NCBI GenBank assembly: GCA_017460765.1
Contig: JAFUAK010000079.1
Location: forward strand, 1-43,403
DNA length: 43,403 bases
Source of the DNA: Prevotella sp.
GTDB taxonomy: Bacteria > Bacteroidota > Bacteroidia > Bacteroidales > Bacteroidaceae
Direction of reading: 5' to 3'
In this document: piece by piece, positions 16,884 through 26,119 of the stretch
How the letters are laid out: each line of letters opens with the position of its first letter
How positions within the stretch are numbered: position 1 is the first letter of the stretch
Made by a program: the position numbers and the translations under genes
The notes under the pieces: model-generated
Seen by the model: only the letters and a program-made list of their open reading frames with translations
What the model was told of the DNA's origin: nothing
The model's database searches: none

Positions 16884-18620
16884 ATGAGACGTTATTTGAT
16901 CCTCCTCCTGCTGACTTGCTCCGCTATTTTGGGCAAAGCGGCGCCACAGACAGACAGTCCTGCTACGTCTGTCGTACCCGATTCTGTCCAGATGCTCGTG
17001 GACTCCCTCATCCGGGAACTTCAGGAAGTGAAACTCCAGGAACTCACGATGCGCGATAAACTCGATGCCAGCGGACAGACAGCCTACGAGGATTCTGTCA
17101 GGAAGGTGCAGCAGCAACAGCGTATCGATTCACTCCGCCGTATCACACCAGGCGTTCCTCTTGTGGTTGAGGGCGACACCTTATTATATATTTATGCCAG
17201 TTTGGGCGGAGAGGACGCCGTCCATCGCGTTGAGTCGGCTATCAGGAAGATTACAAATGTCGGCAAAAGCCTCAGGCCCGTCGCCGATAGTCTTCACATT
17301 TTCGAAAGCGACTATACGGCAGATATTATGTGTGGTGAAATGGTGCTTTTGCGTGTGAGCGATCTCGATGGTCTGTGGAGTGGGTTGTCACGCAGTGAAT
17401 TGGCAGAACTGCAGAAGGACATACTCTCTAAAGAGATTCAGAAACTTCAGTCGCAGTATGGTATGCAGGCGAAACTCCACGGTTTTGGTTGGGCTCTCTT
17501 TCTTATTGTCGTGCAGATTATCTTCTTTCTGCTTACGGTCTGGTTCATCCGTCGTCTGCGCCATCGCATCCTTTGGGATGCTGGCGGAAAGATCAAACCG
17601 CTGGTCATCAAGGACTACGAATTGCTGAGCATACAGCAAGTTAAGCGTATCCTGCTCTTCCTCACGCGAGTGCTGCAGGTAGTGCTCGTCATCTTCCAAC
17701 TCATTATCTCCTTGCCTCTACTGTTCAGTATTTTCCCCGAGACAGAGAAGTTCACGTGGAATATGATTAATTACGTGTGGGAGCCGTTGCGCGACATGGC
17801 CATTGCCATCTTCTACTACATCCCTAACCTCGTCAGGATCATTGTGGTCATCTGGGCGGTGCGCCTCATGCTCAGGGGACTGCGCCATCTTACCGATGCC
17901 ATCGCCTCAGGTAGCCTCAAGTTCGACCGTTTCTATCAGGACTGGGCGGAACCAACCTATCAGATTATCCGCATCTTCATCATCACCTTCACGCTGGTGG
18001 TAATTTGGCCCTGGCTGCCAGGTTCCGATACGGGCATTTTCAAGGGTGTCAGCATCTTCGTGGCCGCCCTGTTCTCATTGGGATCGACCACCACTGTGGG
18101 CAACCTGATATCTGGCATTATCATCACCTACATGCGTCCTTTCATAGTTGGTGACTATGTGCGTATCGGTGAGCGCGAGGGTGAGGTGGTGGAGAAGAAT
18201 GCGTTCATCACCCGCCTGAAGGATATCAAGGGCAACCTTATCACCGTACCCAACAACTCCATCCTCTCGCAGCAGACAGTGAACTACACAGCGGCCCTGC
18301 GTCACGGTGAAGGCTCCATCGTGCACTCCGACTTCACCTTTACCTATAAGGTGCCCCGTGCCACCATCGAGTCCTATCTGCTTGAGGGTGCCTCGCGCTG
18401 CTCACTGTTGATGAAGGAACCGAAGCCCTTTGTGCTCGTTACGGCCCTCGAGGATTTCTACACTCGCTACGAGATTAATGGTTATACCAAGGAGACCGAC
18501 CGCCTTTTTGAGGTCTACTCTGAAATGCATAAGCACATCATCGACGTATTCCTTGAACACGATCTCGACCCGACATCGTCTCATTTCGTCAAAATGGAAG
18601 AAATCAATAAGAAATTATAG
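16884..18620 (+). CDS. Mechanosensitive ion channel of the MscS family
   Basis: A 578-residue protein. It begins with a signal peptide (LILLLLTCSAILGKA) and a charged, partly coiled-coil periplasmic region (to about 190), followed by four or five membrane helices (starting near GWALFLIVVQIIFFLLTVWF). The MscS pore helix and beta domain follow (SLGSTTTVGNLISGIIITY, then PFIVGDYVRIGEREGEVVE), and a cytoplasmic C-terminal domain with NNSILSQQTVNYT. The family releases solutes on osmotic downshock. It is longer than E. coli MscS because of the extra N-terminal region, like MscK or YbdG types. The SGNH esterase follows after two bases. Confidence 0.88.
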   Translation: MRRYLILLLLTCSAILGKAAPQTDSPATSVVPDSVQMLVDSLIRELQEVKLQELTMRDKLDASGQTAYEDSVRKVQQQQRIDSLRRITPGVPLVVEGDTLLYIYASLGGEDAVHRVESAIRKITNVGKSLRPVADSLHIFESDYTADIMCGEMVLLRVSDLDGLWSGLSRSELAELQKDILSKEIQKLQSQYGMQAKLHGFGWALFLIVVQIIFFLLTVWFIRRLRHRILWDAGGKIKPLVIKDYELLSIQQVKRILLFLTRVLQVVLVIFQLIISLPLLFSIFPETEKFTWNMINYVWEPLRDMAIAIFYYIPNLVRIIVVIWAVRLMLRGLRHLTDAIASGSLKFDRFYQDWAEPTYQIIRIFIITFTLVVIWPWLPGSDTGIFKGVSIFVAALFSLGSTTTVGNLISGIIITYMRPFIVGDYVRIGEREGEVVEKNAFITRLKDIKGNLITVPNNSILSQQTVNYTAALRHGEGSIVHSDFTFTYKVPRATIESYLLEGASRCSLLMKEPKPFVLVTALEDFYTRYEINGYTKETDRLFEVYSEMHKHIIDVFLEHDLDPTSSHFVKMEEINKKL

Positions 18621-18622
18621 TA

Positions 18623-19753
18623 ATGAGAAAGATCCTTATGGCCGTACTGCTGACTATAGCCAGCCAGACGGCATTCGCTAACGTGACCGTACCCATTCGT
18701 GGCACAGTGATCAGTCCTTCAGATCCCCTTATCCAATATGCGGGCCGCATCAGTTTTACCAATCCAGAACGTCCTGCGTGGAACTTTCCTGGCATCCAGA
18801 TTATGACAGCCTTTGAGGGTACTTCGCTCCGGATGATTGCCAAGCCCCAGAGTGGCTATTTCGTGGCACAAATAGACCAGGCAGAACCCTTTAAAGTCGC
18901 TTTCACGGGAAAGGCAGACTCCGTGGTGACGCTTGCCACCGCACTGCCTGAAGGCCGTCACCTCGTCCGTCTGATGTACACTATTGAGGGTTATGAGTTC
19001 TACCCGGAGTTCTGGGGTTTCGTACTCGACAAGGGTCGTCGCCTTGTCCCTGGCCCCGCCTTCCCCAGCAGAAAGATCGAATTCATCGGCAATTCCATCA
19101 CCTGCGGCTACGGCAATGAAGGCACGAAGAAGGAGGAACATTTCGACTACGCCACGGAGAACCACTACTATAGTTATGCTTCCATCACCGCCCGCAACCT
19201 TGAGGCGCAGCACTGGGTGGTGGCGCGTAGTGGCATCGGCGCCTATCGCAACTACGACGGTCCCCGCACGGGAACTCCCGAGTCGTGTATGCCAGTGCAG
19301 TACGAATACACGGGCTATGCCTGGAAACCCGAACTCCGCCAGGAAGCCTCGTTCCTCAGCGAGCGTTGGGACTTCAGTCGTTATCAGCCCGATGTGGTAT
19401 GCATCAACCTTGGCACAAACGATCTCTCTACAAACAATTACGATTTGAAGTTGTTGAAGCAGGGCTATCAGAAGTTGTTGGAGATGGTGCGCCAGCATAA
19501 TCCGCAGGCAAAGATCGTGTTCCTCACGGGTTCGATGCTCTACAACCAGGAGTTGCAGGAAGCCCGTCAGTTACTCGATGAAGTGGCTGTTGAGGCCCAG
19601 AAGGCTGGCGACAAAGAGGTCTATCGCTTCGACATGGCCCCCATCAATGGCGATGCTTTCCTGGGCAACGACTGGCATCCCAATATCTACCAGGATGAGA
19701 AGATGGCTGCCGAACTCACCGCCTATCTCCGCTCACTCATGAACTGGTTCTAA
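18623..19753 (+). CDS. Secreted SGNH/GDSL esterase, CE2-like
   Basis: A 376-residue exported enzyme (signal MRKILMAVLLTIASQTAFA). An N-terminal beta-sandwich (about 25-145) precedes an SGNH hydrolase domain. Ser158 in FIGNSITCGYG is the nucleophile, INLGTNDLS is the Asn block, and NDWHPN near the C-terminus holds Asp350 and His352. This two-domain layout is that of CE2 carbohydrate esterases, which remove acetyl groups from hemicellulose. It starts two bases after the channel gene, so it is cotranscribed with it. Its last 21 bases overlap the end of the convergent dusB gene. Confidence 0.85.
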   Translation: MRKILMAVLLTIASQTAFANVTVPIRGTVISPSDPLIQYAGRISFTNPERPAWNFPGIQIMTAFEGTSLRMIAKPQSGYFVAQIDQAEPFKVAFTGKADSVVTLATALPEGRHLVRLMYTIEGYEFYPEFWGFVLDKGRRLVPGPAFPSRKIEFIGNSITCGYGNEGTKKEEHFDYATENHYYSYASITARNLEAQHWVVARSGIGAYRNYDGPRTGTPESCMPVQYEYTGYAWKPELRQEASFLSERWDFSRYQPDVVCINLGTNDLSTNNYDLKLLKQGYQKLLEMVRQHNPQAKIVFLTGSMLYNQELQEARQLLDEVAVEAQKAGDKEVYRFDMAPINGDAFLGNDWHPNIYQDEKMAAELTAYLRSLMNWF

Positions 19754-20692
19754 AAGTGACCTGGTTTCTTCCAGGATATTGAGCAGTTCCTCCATCGTCT
19801 CTGCCCGCAGCATGGCAATGCGCATCTGGCGGAAATTGGGAATTCCCTTGAAGATAGGACTGGCAGCGAGGTGTCTTCTGGTGTGAAGGATACCTCGTTT
19901 TTCGTCAATGCGCTCCACATTGATGCGCAGCAGTTCCTCAAGGATATCGAGTTTAGCGTTGAAATCGAGTTTTTCGCGGCTGAAGATCCACGGACAGCCA
20001 AAGGTAGCCCTTCCTATCATCACTGCATCCACACCGTAGGTGTCGAAGGCTACGTCTGCCTCGTCGAGCGAGTGAATGTCGCCATTGCCAATAATGGGAA
20101 TGCGTATCTTCGGGTTCTGCTTCACCTCACCAATGAGCGTCCAGTCGGCATTGCCAGTGTACATCTGACTGCGTGTACGCCCGTGGATGGTCAGCGCCTG
20201 GATGCCACAGTTCTGTAACTGTTCCGCCAGTTCCGTGATGATGAGTTGCTCGAAGTTCCACCCCAGGCGCGTCTTCACCGTCACGGGCAACTTTACGGCA
20301 TCCACTACCTTCTGCGTAATCTCCAGCATCTTTGGAATGTTCTGTAGCATTCCTGCTCCGGCACCTTTGCCCGCAACCTTCTTCACGGGACAGCCGAAGT
20401 TCAGGTCGATCAAGTCAGGTCCAGCCTGTTCCACGATCTTCGCAGCCTCCACCATTGCCTCTACATCGCGCCCGTAGATCTGGATACCCACGGGCCGTTC
20501 TGCGTCACTGATGGTCAGTTTCGAGATGGTCGACTTCACGTCGCGTATCAGTGCCTCGGCACTCACGAACTCCGTATAGACCATCGCTGCACCGAAACGC
20601 TTGCACAGGGTACGGAATCCGATGTCTGTCACGTCCTCCATCGGCGCCAAAAACACGGGTCTCTCTCCAAATTCTATGTTTCCTATCTTCAT
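19733..20692 (-). CDS. dusB: tRNA-dihydrouridine synthase
   Basis: A 319-residue FMN enzyme that reduces uridines in tRNA. APMEDVTDIGFR opens the barrel, NFGCPVKKVAGKGAGAG carries the catalytic Cys and substrate loop, TVKTRLGW and IPIIGNGDI are FMN-site strands, and MIGRATFGCPW is the phosphate loop. The frame stays open to an ATG at 20713, but a promoter box (20708-20701) lies inside that extension, so the start at 20692 (MKIGNIEFG) is chosen. It overlaps the convergent esterase by 21 bases at its end. DusB-type assignment is by general likeness. Confidence 0.93.
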   Translation of the reverse strand: MKIGNIEFGERPVFLAPMEDVTDIGFRTLCKRFGAAMVYTEFVSAEALIRDVKSTISKLTISDAERPVGIQIYGRDVEAMVEAAKIVEQAGPDLIDLNFGCPVKKVAGKGAGAGMLQNIPKMLEITQKVVDAVKLPVTVKTRLGWNFEQLIITELAEQLQNCGIQALTIHGRTRSQMYTGNADWTLIGEVKQNPKIRIPIIGNGDIHSLDEADVAFDTYGVDAVMIGRATFGCPWIFSREKLDFNAKLDILEELLRINVERIDEKRGILHTRRHLAASPIFKGIPNFRQMRIAMLRAETMEELLNILEETRSLLEPVHE

Positions 20693-20700
20693 TTCGTGTG

Positions 20701-20708
20701 CAAAGGTA
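20701..20708 (-). promoter_or_regulatory. Promoter -7 element for dusB
   Basis: The minus strand reads TACCTTTG eight bases before the chosen dusB ATG; this box decides between the two possible starts. Confidence 0.65.
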
Positions 20709-20750
20709 GACATTTTTCCTGAAATATTTGGAAGTTTCGCAGAAAACCAT

Positions 20751-20758
20751 TATCTTTG
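20751..20758 (+). promoter_or_regulatory. Promoter -7 element for DUF2851-dprA
   Basis: The plus strand reads TATCTTTG 38 bases before the DUF2851 start; back to back with the dusB promoter. Confidence 0.65.
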
Positions 20759-20796
20759 CACCATCATTCTTAATGTATAACACTTAAATTGACACT

Positions 20797-22092
20797 ATGG
20801 AACAACTACTCCATTATGTGTGGAAGCACAAATTGTTTCCCTTGAGGGAACTTCAGACAAGCGACGGCGAGGCTGTCGAAGTAATTGACCCTGGACTGCA
20901 CAACCGCAACGCAGGCCCCGACTTCTTCAACGCGAAGGTGAAGATAGGACAGACACTGTGGGTAGGCAATGTGGAGATCCATGACAAGTCGTCGGACTGG
21001 TATCTGCATGGCCACGATAAGGACCAGCGTTATAATAATGTGGTACTCCACGTGGCGGGTTTGCTTGATGCAGAAGTGATGAACACTAATGGTGAGTTCA
21101 TCAAGCAGATGCAACTCGACGTACCCGACAACGTGAGAGATCATTATGACGAATTGCTGAAAACCGACAGTTATCCGCCATGTTACAAGGTAATCCCCGA
21201 CCTGACGCGGCTGATGGTGCATGCCTGGATGGCCGCCTTGCAGACAGAGCGACTGGAACAGAAGACAGAGGCTATACGTCATCGGGTAGAACTGTGTAAC
21301 GGCTCGTGGGAAGATGCGTATTTCGTAACACTCGCCCGCAACTATGGCTTTGGTATCAACGGTGAAGTGTTCGAACAGTGGGCGCAGAGTATTCCCCTTG
21401 GTGCTGTTAGCCACCACCGTGATGACCTCTTCCAGATAGAGGCCATCTTCATGGGGCAGGCAGGGCTGCTTGAACTGGAGGCCGTGCCAGACTATTATCA
21501 AAAGGAGGCGCTTAATGAGGGGTATTTTGCCAAACTGCGCAATGAGTATCTCTATCTGGCCCATAAATTCTCGATGAAACCGATAGATTTTCATCTTTGG
21601 CGCTTCCTTCGGCTGCGCCCCCAAAACTTTCCTCACATCCGAATTTCCCAACTCGCGACCCTCTATTACCAGCAGAAGGCCGGACTTAGCCAACTCGTGG
21701 CGTGTGAGACGGTCGAAGAACTTAAGAAATTACTTTCCTCACATGTGACACCTTATTGGGAAACACATTATACCTTCGGCTCCACCAGTTCGAAGTCGGA
21801 AAAGCATCTGACCTATGGGTCACTGAACCTGCTGATGATCAACACGGCCATCCCGATGCTTTTTGCCTATGGTCGTCACCGCTCGAAGGAGGTGCTCTGC
21901 GACCGTGCCTTTGATTTCCTGGAGCAGTTGAAAGCGGAGAACAACCACATCATCCGCATGTGGCAGCAGGTGGGCCTTCCTGTCCAGACGGCTGGTGACT
22001 CCCAGGCCCTCATCCAACTCAAGAAGGAATATTGCGACAAGAAGGACTGCCTCCGCTGTCGCTTCGGATACGAATATCTTAAACGTAAATAA
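20797..22092 (+). CDS. DUF2851 family protein
   Basis: A 431-residue soluble protein of a Bacteroidetes family without known function. Strongly patterned segments are DPGLHNRNAGPDFFNAKVKI, GNVEIHDKSSDWYLHGHDKD and YNNVVLHVAG near the N-terminus; the dense Asp, Glu and His residues would suit a metal site, but I cannot name an enzyme. The C-terminus ends in a small Cys cluster (CDKKDCLRCRFGYEYLK). dprA starts one base after the stop, so a role in DNA handling is worth considering, though this is inference from position alone. Confidence 0.8.
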   Translation: MEQLLHYVWKHKLFPLRELQTSDGEAVEVIDPGLHNRNAGPDFFNAKVKIGQTLWVGNVEIHDKSSDWYLHGHDKDQRYNNVVLHVAGLLDAEVMNTNGEFIKQMQLDVPDNVRDHYDELLKTDSYPPCYKVIPDLTRLMVHAWMAALQTERLEQKTEAIRHRVELCNGSWEDAYFVTLARNYGFGINGEVFEQWAQSIPLGAVSHHRDDLFQIEAIFMGQAGLLELEAVPDYYQKEALNEGYFAKLRNEYLYLAHKFSMKPIDFHLWRFLRLRPQNFPHIRISQLATLYYQQKAGLSQLVACETVEELKKLLSSHVTPYWETHYTFGSTSSKSEKHLTYGSLNLLMINTAIPMLFAYGRHRSKEVLCDRAFDFLEQLKAENNHIIRMWQQVGLPVQTAGDSQALIQLKKEYCDKKDCLRCRFGYEYLKRK

Positions 22093-22093
22093 T

Positions 22094-23218
22094 ATGAAAG
22101 ACGAAATTTTCTACACGATGGCGCTGACGCGCATCAGCAACTTCAATTATGCGACTGCACTGGAACTCTATCGGGCCGTCGGCAGTGCACAACTGCTGTA
22201 TGAACACAGAAATGACATTGGGGACATTCTGAAGGATTGTTCACCCCGTCTGGTTGAGGCCCTGAAAGACTGGGATGAACCGATGAAACGGGCAGAATCT
22301 GAAATAAAATACATGGAGGAGCACCGTATCCGTGCCTTGACGCTCACCGACGATGACTACCCTCAGCGGCTTACGGAGTGCCCCGATGCTCCCATCATCC
22401 TCTATTATATTGGTAATGCCGATCTGAATCAGGCGAAGATCGTCAGTATCGTGGGCACCAGGAGGTGCACCACCTATGGGCAGGACCTGATACGCCGCTT
22501 TATCAGTGACCTGCGTCAATCTTGCCCCCACGTGCTGATAGTCAGTGGATTGGCCTATGGCGTGGATATCAATGCCCATCGTGAGGCACTGGCAAATGGC
22601 TTTCCTACGATAGGAGTTTTGGCTCACGGGCTAGACCAGATTTACCCCTACCGTCATCGGGATACGGCAGCCGAGATGCTTAATCACGGTGGACTGCTCA
22701 CGGAGTTTATGACACAGACAAATGCCGACAAACCCAACTTCGTTCGTCGCAATCGAATAGTTGCAGGGATGGCGGATGCTGTCATCCTTGTGGAAAGTGC
22801 TGCTAAGGGTGGTGGACTGATAACGGCGGAGATTGCCCAGAGTTATGACCGCAGCGTCTTTGCTTTTCCAGGTAATGTCAATGCAGAATACTCTAAAGGC
22901 TGCAATAATTTGATTCGGGACAATGGTGCGGCTCTGATTTCGAATGCAGAAGACTTTGTTAAGGCGATAGGATGGCAGGATGAGGCTCTCAGACAGCAGA
23001 AAATGGCCGATGGAATCGAACGAAACCTGTTTCCAGACCTTTCACCGGAGGAGCAGGCCATCGTCACCCTTCTTCAGCAGACGAACGACCTCCAACTGAA
23101 CATCATCAGCGTGAAGTCAGGGCTCCCCATTGGTCAGTTGACGGCCCTCCTCTTCCAACTTGAGATGAAAGGCGTCGTTCGTCCCCTCGCAGGCGGCATG
23201 TACCATCTGTTGCTGTGA
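22094..23218 (+). CDS. dprA: DNA processing protein DprA
   Basis: A 374-residue protein that loads RecA on incoming single-stranded DNA in natural transformation and is also found in species not known to be competent. An N-terminal helical part is followed by the Rossmann-like core: VSIVGTRRCTTYG, SGLAYGVDINAHREAL, GLDQIYPYRHR and ITAEIAQSYDRSVFAFPGN. A winged-helix domain ends the protein (LPIGQLTALLFQLEMKGVV). The frame is open 33 codons further upstream, but that part lies inside DUF2851; the ATG at 22094 gives the expected N-terminus. Confidence 0.93.
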   Translation: MKDEIFYTMALTRISNFNYATALELYRAVGSAQLLYEHRNDIGDILKDCSPRLVEALKDWDEPMKRAESEIKYMEEHRIRALTLTDDDYPQRLTECPDAPIILYYIGNADLNQAKIVSIVGTRRCTTYGQDLIRRFISDLRQSCPHVLIVSGLAYGVDINAHREALANGFPTIGVLAHGLDQIYPYRHRDTAAEMLNHGGLLTEFMTQTNADKPNFVRRNRIVAGMADAVILVESAAKGGGLITAEIAQSYDRSVFAFPGNVNAEYSKGCNNLIRDNGAALISNAEDFVKAIGWQDEALRQQKMADGIERNLFPDLSPEEQAIVTLLQQTNDLQLNIISVKSGLPIGQLTALLFQLEMKGVVRPLAGGMYHLLL

Positions 23219-23220
23219 AA

Positions 23221-23264
23221 GAATTATAATTCTTATTTCTTAATTCTTAATTCTTAATTATAAG
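23221..23264. repeat. AT-rich simple repeat upstream of dapB
   Basis: Repeated TTCTTAATTC words lie between dprA and the dapB promoter, bounded by ATTATAATTCTTA and TTAATTATAAG. It belongs to the same kind of low-complexity sequence as 16811-16840. A weak terminator role for dprA is possible. Confidence 0.4.
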
Positions 23265-23267
23265 TCG

Positions 23268-23275
23268 TACCTTTG
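23268..23275 (+). promoter_or_regulatory. Promoter -7 element for dapB-lepB-wbqC
   Basis: The plus strand reads TACCTTTG 23 bases before the dapB ATG. Confidence 0.65.
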
Positions 23276-23298
23276 CAGCGTTTTAATTCGAATTAGAT

Positions 23299-24015
23299 AT
23301 GAAAATAGCATTAATCGGCTACGGCAAGATGGGTAAGATGATTGAACAGATTGCCCGCGACCGTGGTCATGAAATTGTGAGTATCATTGATATTGACAAC
23401 CAACAGGATTTCGACAGTCCTGAGTTTGCTTCGGCCGACGTGGCCATCGAGTTCACCGCCCCGCAAGTAGCCTATGGCAACTACCTGAAGGCGTGGGCTA
23501 AGGGTGTGAAGGTGGTCAGCGGCTCGACGGGCTGGCTGAAGGATCATGGTGACGATGTGCGCAAGGCGTGCTCTGAAGAAGGCAAGACCCTTTTCTGGGC
23601 TTCAAACTTCTCGATTGGCGTGGCCATTTTCTCTGCCGTCAACCGATACTTAGCGAAAATCATGAATGAGTTCCCGCAGTACGACGTGGAAATGGAGGAG
23701 ACCCACCATGTGCACAAACTCGACCACCCTAGTGGTACCGCCATCACACTGGCCGAGGAGATTGTGGAGCGCATTGACCGCAAGGAGGCATGGGCAGAGG
23801 ATACGACAGACCCGAAGTTGCTGCGCATCGATAATATCCGTCGCGGCGAGGTGCCCGGCATCCACACCATCCGTTATGACTCTGATGCCGATTTGATTAC
23901 CATTACCCACGATGCCCACTCCCGTAAGGGTTTTGCCCTCGGTGCCGTGTTGGCAGCGGAGTACACGAAGGAGCATCAGGGATTGCTCACTATCTCAGAT
24001 ATGTTTAAGTTTTAG
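23299..24015 (+). CDS. dapB: 4-hydroxy-tetrahydrodipicolinate reductase
   Basis: A 238-residue enzyme of lysine and diaminopimelate synthesis. IALIGYGKMGKMIEQIA is the NAD(P)-binding start, VVSGSTGW and ASNFSIGVAIF line the cofactor site, and EETHHVHKLDHPSGTA is the family's catalytic His/Lys motif. It is shorter than the E. coli form, as usual in Bacteroidetes. lepB follows after three bases. Confidence 0.94.
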   Translation: MKIALIGYGKMGKMIEQIARDRGHEIVSIIDIDNQQDFDSPEFASADVAIEFTAPQVAYGNYLKAWAKGVKVVSGSTGWLKDHGDDVRKACSEEGKTLFWASNFSIGVAIFSAVNRYLAKIMNEFPQYDVEMEETHHVHKLDHPSGTAITLAEEIVERIDRKEAWAEDTTDPKLLRIDNIRRGEVPGIHTIRYDSDADLITITHDAHSRKGFALGAVLAAEYTKEHQGLLTISDMFKF

Positions 24016-24018
24016 GCT

Positions 24019-25452
24019 ATGGAGAAAAAGAAAGAGAAACTTAATCCTGTGAAACAGTGGGCGAAGTTCATCGTGGTGCTGGTGCTCTACCTGCTGTTCC
24101 TGTATTGGGTGAAGTCGTGGTGGGGGCTCCTCGTGGTGCCGTTCATCTATGACATCTATATCACGAAGAAGATCAAGTGGCAGTGGTGGAAAGAGGCTGA
24201 GAAGCCTGTGAAGTTTGTCATGTCTTGGGTCGATGCCTTGGTGTTTGCGCTGGTGGCCGTGTATTTCATCAACCAGTTCTTTTTCCAGAACTACGTGATT
24301 CCATCGAGTTCGCTGGAAAAGTCGCTGCTGACGGGCGACTACCTCTTCGTGTCGAAAGTCAGTTATGGTCCGCGCATCCCGCAGACGCCGCTGACGATGC
24401 CGCTCACCCAGCACACGCTGCCCGTAGTGGAGTGCAAGAGTTATTTCGACTGGCCCCACTGGGACTATCGCCGCGTGAAGGGCCTGGGCAACGTCGAACT
24501 GAACGACATCGTGGTGTTCAACTTCCCTGCAGGCGACACCGTGTGCTCCGCACCACAGTATCAGTCGTACGACTATTATCAGATGTGTTACGGCATCGGC
24601 TACCAAATCTATCCGAATCGTCCTGATCCCGACTCGTTGTCCGCAGACCAGTTGCGTAAGTATTTTGATACCATCTACGAGGCAGGACGAGGGGAACTCT
24701 GGCGCAACCGCGGGGAATACGGAGAGATTATCTCCCGACCCGCTGACCGCCGTGAGAACTACGTGAAGCGCTGTGTGGGTCTGCCTGGACAGACGCTCCA
24801 GATCCGTGACCGCATCGTGTATCTCGACGGCAAGGCCAACAAGGAACCTGAGAATGTGCAGTATACCTACTACGTGAAATTGAAGCAGGCCATCCCCGAG
24901 GAACTGATGGACGATCTGGGCATCTCGATGGAGGATCTGACGAGTCTGAATACGCTAGGTTACATGCCGCTGACGAAGCGGGCCGTCACCACGTTGCAGG
25001 CCCGTAAGGATATTGTGGAGAGCGTGACGCTGAACACGGAGGCCAATGACCTGGAAATCTACCCGCTGAATGGCAACAAACACTGGACACGTGACAACTA
25101 CGGACCCGTCTGGATACCGAAAAAGGGCGAATCCATCGCACTTACACTCGACAACATCGCTGTCTACGAGCGTCCTATCAAGGTCTATGAGGGTAATGAC
25201 CTGCAGATACGCGACGGAAAGATCTACATCAATGGCCAGGAGGCCAAGTCGTACACCTTCAAGATGGACTACTACTGGATGATGGGTGACAATCGCCACA
25301 ACTCCGCCGACTCCCGCTACTGGGGCTTTGTGCCTGAAGACCATATCGTAGGCAAGCCCATCTTCATCTGGTGGTCGAGCGATCCAGACCGCCGTGGTAT
25401 CAACGGTGTACGTTGGAGCCGTCTCGGTAGTATCGTAGATAATATCAAGTAG
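24019..25452 (+). CDS. lepB: Signal peptidase I
   Basis: A 477-residue membrane protease of family S26 that cuts signal peptides on the outer face of the inner membrane. After N-terminal helices, [20 protein letters not shown] carries catalytic Ser98, and [15 protein letters not shown] carries the general base Lys250. [18 protein letters not shown] is the conserved box E. The protein is much longer than E. coli LepB owing to insertions between and after these boxes (about 115-240 and 265-400), which I recall as typical of Bacteroidetes. Leu99 replaces the usual Met after the catalytic Ser. It sits between dapB and the WbqC gene with 3-base and 1-base gaps. Confidence 0.94.
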   Translation: MEKKKEKLNPVKQWAKFIVVLVLYLLFLYWVKSWWGLLVVPFIYDIYITKKIKWQWWKEAEKPVKFVMSWVDALVFALVAVYFINQFFFQNYVIPSSSLEKSLLTGDYLFVSKVSYGPRIPQTPLTMPLTQHTLPVVECKSYFDWPHWDYRRVKGLGNVELNDIVVFNFPAGDTVCSAPQYQSYDYYQMCYGIGYQIYPNRPDPDSLSADQLRKYFDTIYEAGRGELWRNRGEYGEIISRPADRRENYVKRCVGLPGQTLQIRDRIVYLDGKANKEPENVQYTYYVKLKQAIPEELMDDLGISMEDLTSLNTLGYMPLTKRAVTTLQARKDIVESVTLNTEANDLEIYPLNGNKHWTRDNYGPVWIPKKGESIALTLDNIAVYERPIKVYEGNDLQIRDGKIYINGQEAKSYTFKMDYYWMMGDNRHNSADSRYWGFVPEDHIVGKPIFIWWSSDPDRRGINGVRWSRLGSIVDNIK

Positions 25453-25453
25453 G

Positions 25454-26050
25454 GTGGAGGCTCTGCTGAGTACAACCTATTTCGGCCCGGTGCAGTGGTA
25501 TCAGAAACTGCATCGGGCCGAACGTGTGGAGATAGAGCAGTGGGAGAGTTTCCAGAAGCAGACCTATCGTAACCGCTGTCTCATCGCCACTACCCAGGGA
25601 GTCCAGGCTCTCACCGTACCCGTAGAGCGCGGCACCTCACCGCTCATCCGTGACATCCGCATCAGCGATCACGGCAATTGGCGCCACTTGCACTGGAACG
25701 CCCTGCAGAGTGCCTACGGCGAGTCGCCCTTCTTCGAATACTATCAGGACGATATCCGCCCATTCTTCACAGAACGATGGGAGTTCCTGTTCGATTTCAA
25801 CGAGGCCATAAGCCAGAAAATGTGCGAACTCATCGATATTCAGCCCAATGTAGGCTATACGTCGACCTATGAGACGGCGACAGGTCACGACTACCGCTCC
25901 TCCATCAATCCCAAGCACCCAGAGCCCGATGCCGACTTCATACCGAAGCCATATTACCAGGTCTATCAGCAGAAGCACGGCTTCCTGCCCAACCTTTCCA
26001 TCCTTGACCTCCTCTTCAACATGGGTCCTGAGAGCATCTTCTATCTGTAG
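25454..26050 (+). CDS. WbqC-like family protein
   Basis: A 198-residue protein of the WbqC family. STTYFGPVQWYQKLH at the N-terminus, NRCLIATTQGVQALTVPVE and HLHWNALQSAYGESPFFEYY are characteristic. Some family members are encoded in O-antigen clusters and are thought to act in sugar-amine modification; others, like this one, sit next to lepB in Bacteroidetes and have no proven role. The start is GTG at 25454, one base after the lepB stop; the next ATG would lose the conserved N-terminus, so GTG is preferred. Confidence 0.85.
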   Translation: MEALLSTTYFGPVQWYQKLHRAERVEIEQWESFQKQTYRNRCLIATTQGVQALTVPVERGTSPLIRDIRISDHGNWRHLHWNALQSAYGESPFFEYYQDDIRPFFTERWEFLFDFNEAISQKMCELIDIQPNVGYTSTYETATGHDYRSSINPKHPEPDADFIPKPYYQVYQQKHGFLPNLSILDLLFNMGPESIFYL

Positions 26051-26089
26051 TCAGAGTTATCTTTAATTGCGATTTTTTGCTTGTTTTCT

Positions 26090-26119
26090 TTGCTTTTTCC
26101 GAAATTATGCGTATCTTTG
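26090..26119 (+). promoter_or_regulatory. Promoter of the LRR protein gene
   Basis: TTG (26090-26092) and TATCTTTG (26112-26119) are 19 bases apart, a full match to the Bacteroidetes promoter. It implies a leader of about 380 bases before the LRR gene. Confidence 0.7.

Noticed and set aside
20693..20713. Upstream in-frame ATG for dusB
   Set aside because: The extension contains the promoter -7 box and is not part of the conserved protein.
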